Assembly: GCA_035512595.1 (NCBI GenBank)
Contig: DATKDU010000535.1
Coordinates: 1-25,423 of the forward strand
DNA: 25,423 bases
DNA from: DATKDU01 sp035512595
GTDB lineage: Bacteria; Planctomycetota; Planctomycetia; Pirellulales; Pirellulaceae
Direction of reading: 5' to 3'
In this document: one piece after another, positions 8,416 to 15,863 of the stretch
How the letters are laid out: each line of letters begins with the position of its first letter
How positions within the stretch are numbered: the stretch's first letter is position 1
Made by a program: the position numbers and the translations under genes
The notes under the pieces: generated by a model
The model's input: the letters and a program-made list of their open reading frames with translations, nothing else
What the model was told of the DNA's origin: nothing
Databases searched by the model: none

Positions 8416-8790
8416 ATGAAATGCGAAGAAGGCTATCTGTGCGATGTCTGCGGCGGTGATGTCGAAGAGATCACCGACAGCGATCTGTATTTGCGCTACG
8501 TCATCGGCCTGATCGATCCCGAAACGCTCCACACCACCCGCGAGCGGCACATCCGCTGCAATCCGACGCTGGCCCAGTTCATCGTCGCCGACGATTTCGA
8601 TCCGGTCGTCATTGACGGCGACTTCGACAAGCGAAAACTCGACGCGGCATTCGTCCGCCAGCGGGAAGATCTGATTACGCGCGGCTACCACCGGCTGAAG
8701 GAGCTGCACACGATCTCGCGCGACACGCCGCTGCTGGAATATCCGCTGCCGGAGGTAAGAGCGCGATTGGATCGCACGCGTTCGCCATGA
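8416..8790 (+). CDS. Conserved-looking small CxxC protein, function unknown
   Basis: 124 residues, soluble and rich in charged residues. The N-terminus MKCEEGYLCDVCGGDVEEIT has a CxxC (LCDVC) plus a further Cys, and HIRCNPTLAQFIV adds a fourth, so metal binding is possible. The rest (SDLYLRYVIGLIDPETLHTT, then YHRLKELHTI) is probably helical. I believe similar small proteins occur widely in Planctomycetes, but no function is known to me. No ribosome-binding site is visible: the ATG comes 1 bp after a perfect 50-bp palindrome. It follows the flavin oxidoreductase in the same direction. Confidence 0.75.
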   Translation: MKCEEGYLCDVCGGDVEEITDSDLYLRYVIGLIDPETLHTTRERHIRCNPTLAQFIVADDFDPVVIDGDFDKRKLDAAFVRQREDLITRGYHRLKELHTISRDTPLLEYPLPEVRARLDRTRSP

Positions 8791-8821
8791 AACCGATCAC
8801 GCGTGGACAAATCCAGAAAGC

Positions 8822-8917
8822 GGACACCGATTTCGCAGATGAGCACAGATTCGAAGCGAGAGGACACGACCTCAATTAACCGGCTCGATCTGTGCCAATC
8901 TGTTTGATCCGTGTCCC
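8822..8917. repeat. Imperfect inverted repeat of GGACACnGAT/CACAGAT type
   Basis: The left arm begins GGACACCGATTTCGCAGATG and continues with GCACAGATTCGA. The right arm, read in reverse complement, has GGACACGGATCAAACAGATT followed by GGCACAGATCGA. The arms are about 33 bp each and mostly alike, around a loop of about 27 bp. It fills the 127-bp space between two convergent genes, so it may serve as a bidirectional terminator-like structure. Confidence 0.7.
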
Positions 8918-9955
8918 TTATGGCCGCGAATCGGTTGCCGCCAGCGCTACCGCCCCGTGCACGACGACCTGCTCCCCCAGCGCCGCCGGCTCGATACGGT
9001 ACGAGCCGGCCAGCGGGGGGAAGACGTAGCGGGCGACTTCGGTCCGCAGCGGCGTGAAGAACCAGGCGTCGCCGATCAGCGACACGCCGCCGCCGATCAC
9101 CACGACCTCGGGAGCGACGAGCGTGATGACCTGCGCGATGGCCCAGCCCAGGACCTGGCAGGCGTGGTCGAGGACCTGGACCGCGATTTCGTTGCCATCG
9201 TGGGCTGCCTGGGCGACCATCTTCGCGGTCAGCCGTTCAGGATCGCCGCCGCAGCGGGCCAGCAGGTCGCCAATGTACTCCTGCTCGGTTCGCTTGACGA
9301 TCTCCAGCCGCTGCTGGACCTGCTGTCGGCTGGGATGTTCGAGAAACCGGTGCAATGACTCCAGTGGGCGCGAAACCTGGCCGGTGATTCTCGCTACCGC
9401 CGCGGCGGCAATTGCCGGCCCGGCGCAGAGCGATTCCACCGTCTGATCCGGGCGCAGCTCGTGCAGCCCCGGCCGCAAGTGGCCGATCTCGGCCGCCGCC
9501 GGCCGGCTCGCGCCGTGCAATTGGCGGCCGATCACCAGTCCCCCGCCGACGCCCGTGCCGACGGTTACAAAGAAGACCGTGTGGGCATCCTTTCCCGCGC
9601 CAAATCGGGCTTCCGCCAGGGCCGCACAGTCGCAGTCGTTCCCCAGCCGCGTGGGAATGCCGAGGGTTTCTTCGCACCATTTGGCCAAGGGAAAACCTTC
9701 CCAGCCTTCGACCTGGTGGCTTTTGGTGATGATTCCGGTCCGCGAGTTGATCGGTCCACCGAAGCCGATGCCGATCTGCTCAATCTTGTGTTTTTGCGCC
9801 AGGGCGGTCGCCGAGCATTCAATTTGCTCAAGAATGCCGACGGCGCCGCGGCCGATGTCGATATCATGCCGGGCCAAAGCGGCCAACTCCCCGCCGCGGC
9901 CGTCGCCGACGCCGAGTTGCAATTTGGTGCCACCGATTTCGATGCCGAGAAACAT
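8918..9955 (-). CDS. ROK family sugar kinase (glucokinase-like)
   Basis: 345 residues. MFLGIEIGGTKLQLGVGDG is the ROK phosphate-binding N-terminus. GIGFGGPINSRTG, GNDCDCAALAEARFG (with the Asn-Asp catalytic pair near residue 105) and FFVTVGTGVGGGLVIG complete the ASKHA-fold kinase core, and VTLVAPEVVVIGGGVS near the C-terminus is the adenosine motif. The cysteine-rich zinc motif that usually follows EIGH in ROK proteins (CxCGxxGCxE) is missing: the sequence there is EIGHLRPGLHELRPDQTVES. It probably phosphorylates a hexose such as glucose using ATP; the substrate cannot be read from sequence. It follows the SIS isomerase gene with a 108-bp gap carrying heptamer repeats, suggesting a sugar-phosphate operon. 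Confidence 0.9.
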   Translation of the reverse strand: MFLGIEIGGTKLQLGVGDGRGGELAALARHDIDIGRGAVGILEQIECSATALAQKHKIEQIGIGFGGPINSRTGIITKSHQVEGWEGFPLAKWCEETLGIPTRLGNDCDCAALAEARFGAGKDAHTVFFVTVGTGVGGGLVIGRQLHGASRPAAAEIGHLRPGLHELRPDQTVESLCAGPAIAAAAVARITGQVSRPLESLHRFLEHPSRQQVQQRLEIVKRTEQEYIGDLLARCGGDPERLTAKMVAQAAHDGNEIAVQVLDHACQVLGWAIAQVITLVAPEVVVIGGGVSLIGDAWFFTPLRTEVARYVFPPLAGSYRIEPAALGEQVVVHGAVALAATDSRP

Positions 9956-9961
9956 GAGAGG

Positions 9962-10063
9962 GTTCAGAGTTCAGGGTTCAGAAGGCGAGTATCCACCGTG
10001 ACAGGAGCGGTTCGCGAATCGTAGTTCATTTTTCCTGCGCCCTGGACCCTGAACCCTAAACCC
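9962..10063. repeat. Inverted heptamer repeats (GTTCAGG / CCCTGAA) between SIS and ROK genes
   Basis: On the plus strand the left cluster at 9962-9982 is GTTCAGA, GTTCAGG, GTTCAGA. The right cluster at 10040-10063 is CCCTGGA, CCCTGAA, CCCTAAA, CCC. The clusters are complementary in sense, so they could pair across the intergenic RNA (GGGTTCAGGG with CCCTGAACTC). The left cluster ends 7 nt before the ROK start codon and takes the place of a ribosome-binding site; the right one abuts the stop of the SIS gene. About 57 bp of unremarkable sequence lies between them. Confidence 0.85.
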
Positions 10064-10672
10064 TTATATCGCGTACCGTCCTTCCCGATTGATCCTGGCG
10101 TACACATCGTTCAGCACCCAGTGAAACAGGCACAGGTGGATGCTTTCGACCATCCCCATGTCATTGAGGGCCACGTGCAGGCCGTGCTTTTGCATCCCCT
10201 TCAGCTTGCCGCCGCCGTAGCCGGTCAGGCCAAAAGTTGTCAGGCCGTGGCGATTGGCCCAATCGACGGCATTCAGGATATTGGGGCTATTGCCGCTGCC
10301 GCTGATGGCGACCAGCAGGTCCCCCTCGCGGCCATAGTTCATGAGCTGCTGCACGAAGATCTGGTCGTAGGCCACGTCGTTGCCCACGGCCATGATCCAG
10401 CCGGCATTGTCGGTGAGGCTCAGCACCTTGAGCCGCTTCTTGGACTCGTCCTTGAGATCCTCGGATCTGAGCGTGCTCTTGCCCAGGTCCTCGGCCATAT
10501 GGCTGGCGGTCGTGCCGCTGCCGCCGTTGCCGATGATGTAGACGAAGCGGTCGTTTTTCCAGGCGTCAAACGTGAGATCGGCCCAGAGCTTCAGCTCGGC
10601 CTGGTTGATACGGCCGACTTCAGCTTGGAGCCGCGCGAGGTATTGGTTGGAGTCGAGTTGTGCGCCGAGCAT
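10064..10672 (-). CDS. SIS-domain protein, GmhA-like sugar-phosphate isomerase
   Basis: 202 residues from the ATG at 10672; a GTG 42 nt upstream would add a tail that does not look like the family. FVYIIGNGGSGTTASHMAED is the sugar-phosphate-binding loop with the His and Glu (HMAED) equivalent to the zinc ligands of sedoheptulose-7-phosphate isomerase. AVGNDVAYDQIFVQQL and GDLLVAISGSGNSPNILNAV are also characteristic of GmhA. The C-terminal Gln-x7-His pair of E. coli GmhA appears as Glu-x7-His here (VESIHLCLFH), so the exact reaction is uncertain. No clear ribosome-binding site precedes either start. The neighbouring ROK kinase suggests a sugar phosphate or heptose pathway. The SIS fold is secure; the substrate is inferred. 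Confidence 0.82.
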   Translation of the reverse strand: MLGAQLDSNQYLARLQAEVGRINQAELKLWADLTFDAWKNDRFVYIIGNGGSGTTASHMAEDLGKSTLRSEDLKDESKKRLKVLSLTDNAGWIMAVGNDVAYDQIFVQQLMNYGREGDLLVAISGSGNSPNILNAVDWANRHGLTTFGLTGYGGGKLKGMQKHGLHVALNDMGMVESIHLCLFHWVLNDVYARINREGRYAI

Positions 10673-10740
10673 GGGGGAGTTGCTTCTCGCTGGGAGGGGA
10701 ATGAATCGCCTCACCGAGTTTAGCGGCTAACCAGACGAAG

Positions 10741-10767
10741 GAGACAGGGGACAGGGACAGGAGACAG
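10741..10767 (+). repeat. Tandem (GGGACAG)-type heptamers
   Basis: GAGACAG, GGGACAG, GGACAG, GAGACAG in a row, with one unit of 6 bp. It lies in the divergent region between the SIS gene and the small membrane protein, ending 28 nt before the ATG at 10796. Confidence 0.7.
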
Positions 10768-10795
10768 ACCAGCAGCAGCGCGGTACAACAATCGC

Positions 10796-11188
10796 ATGTT
10801 TCAGTTCAGCTTGAAAACCCTGTTCATCCTCACGACGGCGTTTGCGGTTCTCGTCTGGATCCTGTTTAGCCCGCCGGAGTGGGTCGGCGTCCTGGTGCTG
10901 ACGATCATCTTCGCGCTGCTGCCAGCAGCGAACCTGGCGGGGTTGATCTATCACAGCGGCGCTTGGCGGGCGTTCTTCGTCGGGACCTCGCCGTCAGTCA
11001 TCGTCATTTCGTGGTATGCGATCATGTTGAATAGCGGCGGCCGCCGCTATTGGCTCCCCGGAAACTCGGCCATCGAGATGAAGCTGGTCCTGATGTTTGT
11101 GCTGGCGATCATCATCGGCTCGGGATTGGTGGCGGTTGGCATTCGCTGGTGGGCGAACACGCTCAACCCGCCGACAGAAGGGCCGTAG
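10796..11188 (+). CDS. Small membrane protein with FSLKTL-type N-terminus
   Basis: 130 residues with about four hydrophobic segments (TLFILTTAFAVLVWILF, WVGVLVLTIIFALLPAANLAG, FFVGTSPSVIVISWYAIML, LVLMFVLAIIIGSGLVAVGI). The opening MFQFSLKTLFILTTAFAVLV matches the F-x-L-[KR]-T-L N-terminal pattern seen on many short membrane proteins of Planctomycetes, whose function is unknown. The gene stands alone: it is divergent from the SIS gene and convergent with the P450 gene, 17 bp from its end. No obvious ribosome-binding site. Confidence 0.75.
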   Translation: MFQFSLKTLFILTTAFAVLVWILFSPPEWVGVLVLTIIFALLPAANLAGLIYHSGAWRAFFVGTSPSVIVISWYAIMLNSGGRRYWLPGNSAIEMKLVLMFVLAIIIGSGLVAVGIRWWANTLNPPTEGP

Positions 11189-11205
11189 CGCCACCGGCTG
11201 TTGCG

Positions 11206-12606
11206 TCACGCGTGTATTTCCGCGGTCATCGGCTGTCCTAGTGAGCGCCGTACCTGCGGCACCAGCACGATCTCCGGATTGGGGCGAATGGCGATTAGGG
11301 CCTGCGGCTGGATCTGCGTCCGCTCGCCGGCTGGTCGCGACAAAGAAAACTCCCGCGCGATCATCGCCAGGATGATCGTCATCTCCATCATCGCCAGCGT
11401 CTTGCCGATGCAGGCGTGCAAGCCGGCGCCGAAGGGGAAGTAGGCGACGTTGGGAATCTCCCGCTCGCGCTCGTGCGAAAACCGCTCGGGATCGAACTTC
11501 AGCGGCTCGGGGAAGAACCGCTCGTCGCGGTGGGTCACCAGCGGGTAGAGCAGGAAGATGCCCCCCTTTTCAATCTGGAATCCGCCGAGCTCCACGTCGG
11601 CCGTATTCTCGCGGGCGAATAGCTCCCAGGCCGGAGGGTAGATTCGCAGCGACTCCTTGAGGACCATCTCGGTGTACTCGAGCTGGGCAACGTCTTCCAG
11701 CGTCGGTTCGCGGTCCCCCAGGATCTCGTCCGCTTCGGCGGCCACCCGCTCCATGATCTCCGGATGCTGCGCCAGCAGGTATAGGCACCACGTCAGCCCC
11801 ATCGAGCTGGAATGGTAGCCGCCATGGAATAGCGTCATCGCTTCGTCGATCGCTTGCTCGACGGAAATTCCCCCCTCGGCGGCCGGTCGATCGACCGCTT
11901 CCAGCAGCAGCTCCAGAAGATCATCCCCCCGATGGCTCGACTGACGCCGCTCGTACAGAAGCTGACCGATCTTGAGCCGAAACATGCCGTTGACTTCGCG
12001 CTTGATCCGCTTGCTCGGCAGCGGGAGCCAGTCGGGCAAGACGAAGGGCGCGTACTCCTCTTTGGCGAAGATGGTGGCCCCGGCCAGCGACGCCCGCGCT
12101 AACTCCGGCGCTTCGCGCGACAGGTCGGCATGGAACAGGATCTCGCCAATGATTGGCAGCGTCAGCTCCACCATCGATTCCCCGGTGTTGATTTGCTGCG
12201 CGTGCCGCCAGCGGTCGAGCATGCGGCGGGTGTGCTTGACCGTGACGTCGGCATAGCCGGCCATTCGCTCGGCGTCAAAGATTTCGGAAAGCATTCGCCG
12301 AGAATGAAGCCAACCCTCCCCTTCGCTGAGGATCAGGCCGCTAGCAAAGCCGCTTCCCAGGACGCGCCGCGAATGTTCCAGCTTTTGGAACGTCTTCTGC
12401 CCAGCGATCAGCACCTCGCGGATCAGCGCGGGATGGTTGACGAGGTACAGCCGCTTGCCAAAGACGCGGAAAAACGTCAGGTCGCCGTATGTCCTGGCGA
12501 GCTTCGTCGCGTACGCCAGCGGATGGAACCACAGTTCCAAGCCGTGACGCCAGGTGAGGCCGAGGCGTTCGTTGTAATTCTTCGGACCGGGGGGATGTTG
12601 GCGCAT
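11206..12606 (-). CDS. Cytochrome P450
   Basis: 466 residues from the ATG at 12606. The proline-rich start MRQHPPGPKNYNERLG fits a soluble P450; a TTG 150 nt upstream would add an unlike tail. Signatures: EGEGWLHSRRMLSEIFDAER (the C-helix W-x-x-x-R that contacts haem), DEAMTLFHGGYHSSSMGLTW (I-helix oxygen-activation region, with Ser where Thr is common), VLKESLRIYPP (ExxR, about residue 317), FDPERFSHERERE and the haem-ligand loop FPFGAGLHACIGKTLAMMEM with the cysteine near residue 398. No redox partner gene is nearby. The substrate is unknown; similarity to the CYP4/fatty-acid-hydroxylase-like bacterial group is suggested by the PERF and FGAG regions but is only an impression. Confidence 0.94.
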   Translation of the reverse strand: MRQHPPGPKNYNERLGLTWRHGLELWFHPLAYATKLARTYGDLTFFRVFGKRLYLVNHPALIREVLIAGQKTFQKLEHSRRVLGSGFASGLILSEGEGWLHSRRMLSEIFDAERMAGYADVTVKHTRRMLDRWRHAQQINTGESMVELTLPIIGEILFHADLSREAPELARASLAGATIFAKEEYAPFVLPDWLPLPSKRIKREVNGMFRLKIGQLLYERRQSSHRGDDLLELLLEAVDRPAAEGGISVEQAIDEAMTLFHGGYHSSSMGLTWCLYLLAQHPEIMERVAAEADEILGDREPTLEDVAQLEYTEMVLKESLRIYPPAWELFARENTADVELGGFQIEKGGIFLLYPLVTHRDERFFPEPLKFDPERFSHEREREIPNVAYFPFGAGLHACIGKTLAMMEMTIILAMIAREFSLSRPAGERTQIQPQALIAIRPNPEIVLVPQVRRSLGQPMTAEIHA

Positions 12607-12988
12607 GGTGATGGGCGCTCTAGCGCAAGCGAGTTTCGAAGGTGCCGCAATCGAACGCTGCGGCGGCTGTGCACGAATGTGCTCTTCCAGGAGTCGAGTA
12701 GCGGTCGTCGAGACTGCCCCTCTTGGGAAACCTAGCTTGCTGCGGTCCGCGGGCAAAAGAAACTCGCCGGGTGGGACCGCAAATCCGGCAAATCCGGAGT
12801 AATTGCGCTCCTCAACAGGTCGTTTCTCCTCAACAGGTCGTTTCTCCTCAACTGCGCTAAGTTTTGATGAACTTCGGCCACCTCGCGACTAGGACCCTTG
12901 ACTTCGCTTTCCATCCCGTCAGATTGCGTGGCGTGCTGCTGATCCGGTTGATGGTGCCCTGATTTCGCGAATAGCGTTCATTCACATC
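12607..12988. other. Intergenic region between divergent P450 and membrane-protein genes
   Basis: This 382-bp stretch contains no convincing gene. The P450 frame remains open on the minus strand up to a TTG at 12756, but that extension lacks family-like sequence. The region holds the 18-bp tandem repeat at 12808-12852 and a small direct repeat, AAATCCGGC/AAATCCGGA, near 12781-12798. Plus-strand hexamers such as TTGACT near 12899 have no good partner, so no promoter is called. Confidence 0.6.
12808..12852. repeat. 18-bp tandem repeat, 2.5 copies
   Basis: CTCCTCAACAGGTCGTTT occurs twice exactly (12808-12825 and 12826-12843), followed by a half copy, CTCCTCAAC (12844-12852). It lies in the intergenic region of the divergent P450 and membrane-protein genes, about 137 bp before the start at 12989. 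With only two full copies it may be a recent duplication or a pair of regulator sites. Confidence 0.85.
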
Positions 12989-14116
12989 ATGAGCGAGTCA
13001 CTCTCCCCAGTCGAGCCTGTTCGGCGGTCCAACTTCGAACTTCGGACGCTGTTTGCCACTGCCATCCTCATGCCCCTGCCGCTGACAGCGGTAAACGGGG
13101 CACTGCTGGAATGGATTATCGATTCGCGAGGTCAACGTCTGGCCGCCTATGGACTAATTGGATGGTACGTCCTCCAGCTCGCTTTGTCGGGCTGGATTGT
13201 CGGCCGCTGGCTCCAGTCGCCAATCTTTCGCTGGCTGGTCCTTGGCTGGAACATACTCTCCATCTACTTCCAGTCCGCGGCGCTCGCGATCGAAGCCGAC
13301 GCTGGCCAGCTTCTTGTTCAGGCCGCACCAGAGGCGCTACTCGCCGGAGTGATGGGGTGGGCCGTTATCTGGGGCGTCCTTGGGGATGGACGCTGGCCGA
13401 TCCGGTGGGCGGCAATGGTTGCTCTGGTGGCAATCTTGCCGTCGCTGCGCTTCCTTTTCAAACCGCTGGTTGACTGGTGGAATTCGTGGACTCAATTGAC
13501 CCTTCTGCAGACGGCAGTGTTGGTTCTGATCTGTTCGGTTCTCCGTCTGCACGGCTGGCGCCTCGCAACAGACGGGGCAATTGAACGGAAGGCGACCGCG
13601 GACAGGTTGACGGGATTACAATTGGGAATTCGCGACTTCCTGGTATGGACAGCAGTTGTTGGACTGCTTCTGGGACTTTCCCACGCGCGCGAACAATTGA
13701 ACTTTGTCGTCGAGGACTTGTTTCGAACCGCGTTCTACTGGAAATTGTCCGCGGCGATGATTGGGGCAATTGGGATCATCGTTGCCCTGTGGATGGTCCT
13801 CGGACAAGGGCATTGGCTGGTTCGATTTGCAGTCGGCTTGGCGTTCCTCACGGTTGCCGGCTCGGGCTTCGGGGCGGTCACTGCCGCGCGCTTTGATTCA
13901 GTGGAATCGCAAAATGCCGCCGAGGGCTGGATCGGCCTGGATTGGGAGGCGCGCGAGTTTTTCCAACTGGGATGGTGGTGGGTCGGTTGGCTGCTGTTGA
14001 GCAGCGGGATCTTTGCGGCGACGCTGATCATTTTCAGGACCCGCGGCTATCGGTTGCGGCGGGTGCCGTGGCGGGCGTTTGTGTCCGGTGGTAGGAGAGC
14101 AGCCGTCGCGAAATGA
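12989..14116 (+). CDS. Polytopic membrane protein, function unknown
   Basis: 375 residues with roughly nine or ten hydrophobic segments spread evenly along the length (for example LFATAILMPLPLTAVNGALL, LIGWYVLQLALSGWIVG, AMIGAIGIIVALWMVLG, WWWVGWLLLSSGIFAATLI). The short soluble head, MSESLSPVEPVRRSNFELRT, contains FELRTLF, close to the F-x-L-[KR]-T-L pattern of the small membrane protein at 10796. No transporter or enzyme signature is recognised. Its stop is 1 bp from the end of the convergent nadB gene, leaving no room for a terminator between them. The ATG is the only reasonable start, though no strong ribosome-binding site is seen. Confidence 0.78.
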   Translation: MSESLSPVEPVRRSNFELRTLFATAILMPLPLTAVNGALLEWIIDSRGQRLAAYGLIGWYVLQLALSGWIVGRWLQSPIFRWLVLGWNILSIYFQSAALAIEADAGQLLVQAAPEALLAGVMGWAVIWGVLGDGRWPIRWAAMVALVAILPSLRFLFKPLVDWWNSWTQLTLLQTAVLVLICSVLRLHGWRLATDGAIERKATADRLTGLQLGIRDFLVWTAVVGLLLGLSHAREQLNFVVEDLFRTAFYWKLSAAMIGAIGIIVALWMVLGQGHWLVRFAVGLAFLTVAGSGFGAVTAARFDSVESQNAAEGWIGLDWEAREFFQLGWWWVGWLLLSSGIFAATLIIFRTRGYRLRRVPWRAFVSGGRRAAVAK

Positions 14117-14117
14117 A

Positions 14118-15734
14118 TTACGCCGCCGTTTCCGCCCCCCGCGAGAACTCCTGGTGCCGGTTCCAGAGGGCGTCGTCGGCGCCGGGAAAGTCGGTCCGCA
14201 GATGAGTGCCGCGGGATTCCTCGCGGGCCAGGGCGGCGACGATCATCACGCGGGCCACGGTGAGCATGTTTTGCAGCTCCCAACCGTCCATGTCGTCGAA
14301 TTGCCGCACCAGGACGTAGCTTCGCCACTGATCGACGCTGCCCTGCGCTTCTTCCAGCAACTCGCGGTTGCGGCGGACCCCGGCGGATCGCCACATCAGC
14401 GCCTTGAGCGAGTTGCGGATGTCGGCCAGGTCCAAGGGCTCGGTAGGGGCGGCCACCGGCAGATTCTCGATCTGCGATACCTGAAACGCCCCGTCCATCT
14501 CTAGTGCTGCTCGCGAGGCCTGTTCTCCCGCGTGCGCGCCATACACCAGCCCTTCCAGCAGACTGTTCGACGCCAGCCGGTTCGCCCCGTGCAGCCCCGA
14601 GGAGCTGACTTCGCCCGCCGCCCACAGGCACGGGACGCTCGTCCGCCCCGCCAGATCGACAAATGCCCCGCCGATCATGTAATGCGCGCCGGGCCGCACC
14701 GGGATGCGATCCTTTGTGATGTCGATCCCGAACTGCATGCACGCGGCGGCAATCCCGGGGAACCGCTTCCGCACGAAGTCGGCATCCAGATGCGTCACGT
14801 CGAGGTAGACGCACGGATGGCGCGTCTTTTCCATCTGGCTGACGATTGCCTGGCTGACGACATCGCGCGGGGCCAGCTCCAGCCGGGGGTCGTAGTCGGG
14901 CATGAACCGATAGCCGTCCTTGTCCACCAGCCGCCCACCTTCGCCGCGGACCGCCTCGGTAATCAGGCTGCGGCTGCCGCCGGCAATGTACAGCACGGTC
15001 GGATGGAACTGCATGAACTCCATGTCGCGGAGGACAGCGCCGGCCCGGTAGGCCATGGCATGGCCGTCGGCAGTCGCCACGGGGGGATTGGTCGATTCGC
15101 GATAGACCTGCCCCGCGCCGCCGGTGGCCAGAATCGTCTGCCGGGCCCAGACGAACATTTTTTCGTTGTGCTGCGTGGCCACGATGGCTCCCTTGCAGGC
15201 GCCTTCATGCGTCAGCAGATCGAGCGTGAACGTGTTCTCCCAGATGCGAATGTTCTCCAGCGTTTGCGTGCGGGCGATGACGGCCCGCATTACCTCCTTG
15301 CCGGTCATGTCGCCCAGGGCGTGGACGATCCGGTTGTGGCTGTGACCTCCTTCGCGGCCGAGCTGGATGTGGCCCGCTTGCTGATCGAAGTGCGTCCCCC
15401 ACTGCACCAGCTCCTTGATCCGCTTCGGCGCTTCGCGGATCACCATATCGACCACGTGCTGGTCGCAGAGCGTACCGCCGGCCACCAGCGTGTCGTTGAT
15501 GTGCTCCTCGAACCGATCGTCCGGATCGAGGACGCCGGCAATTCCCCCCTGGGCGTAGCTGCTGTTGGACTGCTGGATCGCGTCCTTGGTCACCACCAGC
15601 ACGCTCAGCCGCGGATCGATCGCATTGGCCGCCCGCAGCCCCGCCAGCCCGCCGCCGATGATCAGCACGTCGGCAAAGTAATGCGGCAATTGCCGCGGCG
15701 AGAAGGGGATCAGGTAGCGGGGGGTGAGGAACAT
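14118..15734 (-). CDS. nadB: L-aspartate oxidase
   Basis: 538 residues, the normal length. The enzyme oxidises L-aspartate to iminoaspartate with FAD, the first step of de novo NAD synthesis in the cytoplasm. The FAD-binding DVLIIGGGLAGLRAANAID lies near residues 22-40, followed by SSYAQGGIAGVLDPDD, REGGHSHNRIVHALGDMTGK, FHPTVLYIAGGSRSLITEAV, LDVTHLDADFVRKRFPGI, YMIGGAFVDLAGRTSVPCLW (FAD and substrate region) and HGANRLASNSLLEGLVYG, which together separate NadB from fumarate reductase/succinate dehydrogenase flavoproteins. The C-terminal helical domain (RNRELLEEAQGSVDQWRSYV) is complete. The ATG at 15734 lacks a clear ribosome-binding site; heptamer repeats occupy that position. No nadA or nadC is in the window. 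Confidence 0.95.
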   Translation of the reverse strand: MFLTPRYLIPFSPRQLPHYFADVLIIGGGLAGLRAANAIDPRLSVLVVTKDAIQQSNSSYAQGGIAGVLDPDDRFEEHINDTLVAGGTLCDQHVVDMVIREAPKRIKELVQWGTHFDQQAGHIQLGREGGHSHNRIVHALGDMTGKEVMRAVIARTQTLENIRIWENTFTLDLLTHEGACKGAIVATQHNEKMFVWARQTILATGGAGQVYRESTNPPVATADGHAMAYRAGAVLRDMEFMQFHPTVLYIAGGSRSLITEAVRGEGGRLVDKDGYRFMPDYDPRLELAPRDVVSQAIVSQMEKTRHPCVYLDVTHLDADFVRKRFPGIAAACMQFGIDITKDRIPVRPGAHYMIGGAFVDLAGRTSVPCLWAAGEVSSSGLHGANRLASNSLLEGLVYGAHAGEQASRAALEMDGAFQVSQIENLPVAAPTEPLDLADIRNSLKALMWRSAGVRRNRELLEEAQGSVDQWRSYVLVRQFDDMDGWELQNMLTVARVMIVAALAREESRGTHLRTDFPGADDALWNRHQEFSRGAETAA

Positions 15735-15740
15735 TCGATT

Positions 15741-15761
15741 GCGGAGTGCGGAGTGCGGAGT
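15741..15761 (-). repeat. Three tandem GCGGAGT heptamers just upstream of nadB
   Basis: GCGGAGT three times exactly on the plus strand (ACTCCGC on the nadB strand). The array ends 6 nt before the nadB start codon, where a ribosome-binding site would normally be. Confidence 0.85.
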
Positions 15762-15773
15762 GGTTGGACGCGG

Positions 15774-15832
15774 AAAACACGGTGAACACGGATCGTTTCA
15801 TCATAACTCGTCCGTGTTTTTGCGTGTCCTAC
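15774..15832. repeat. Inverted repeat of ACACGGAT type between two genes
   Basis: AACACGGA (15785-15792) pairs with TCCGTGTT (15811-15818), and flanking CACGG and CGTG motifs extend the similarity. It lies between the end of the 145-aa gene and the start of nadB, both on the minus strand. The motif resembles the intergenic repeat at 8822-8917. It could form a hairpin in the intergenic RNA. Confidence 0.65.
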
Positions 15833-15863
15833 CTTCGGTGGTGTGATTTAACGCGGCCTTCGA

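Noticed and set aside
11400..11430. His in place of Arg in the P450 haem-ligand loop (FGAGLHACIG)
   Set aside because: His at this position is common in bacterial P450 enzymes, so it is not an anomaly.
12607..12756. 50-residue N-terminal extension of the P450 from a TTG codon
   Set aside because: The extension has no P450-like sequence and the ATG at 12606 begins the expected proline-rich N-terminus.
12808..12852. Possible small CRISPR array
   Set aside because: The 18-bp units are directly adjacent without spacers and there are only two full copies; no cas gene is nearby.
14100..14125. Terminator between the convergent membrane-protein and nadB genes
   Set aside because: The two stop codons are 1 bp apart and no hairpin with a T-tract is visible there.
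14532..15785. Long plus-strand reading frame of 417 codons opposite nadB
   Set aside because: It lies wholly antisense to a clear nadB with all family motifs; the frame is open because of high GC and codon bias, and its translation is a low-complexity His/Arg/Asp-rich sequence.
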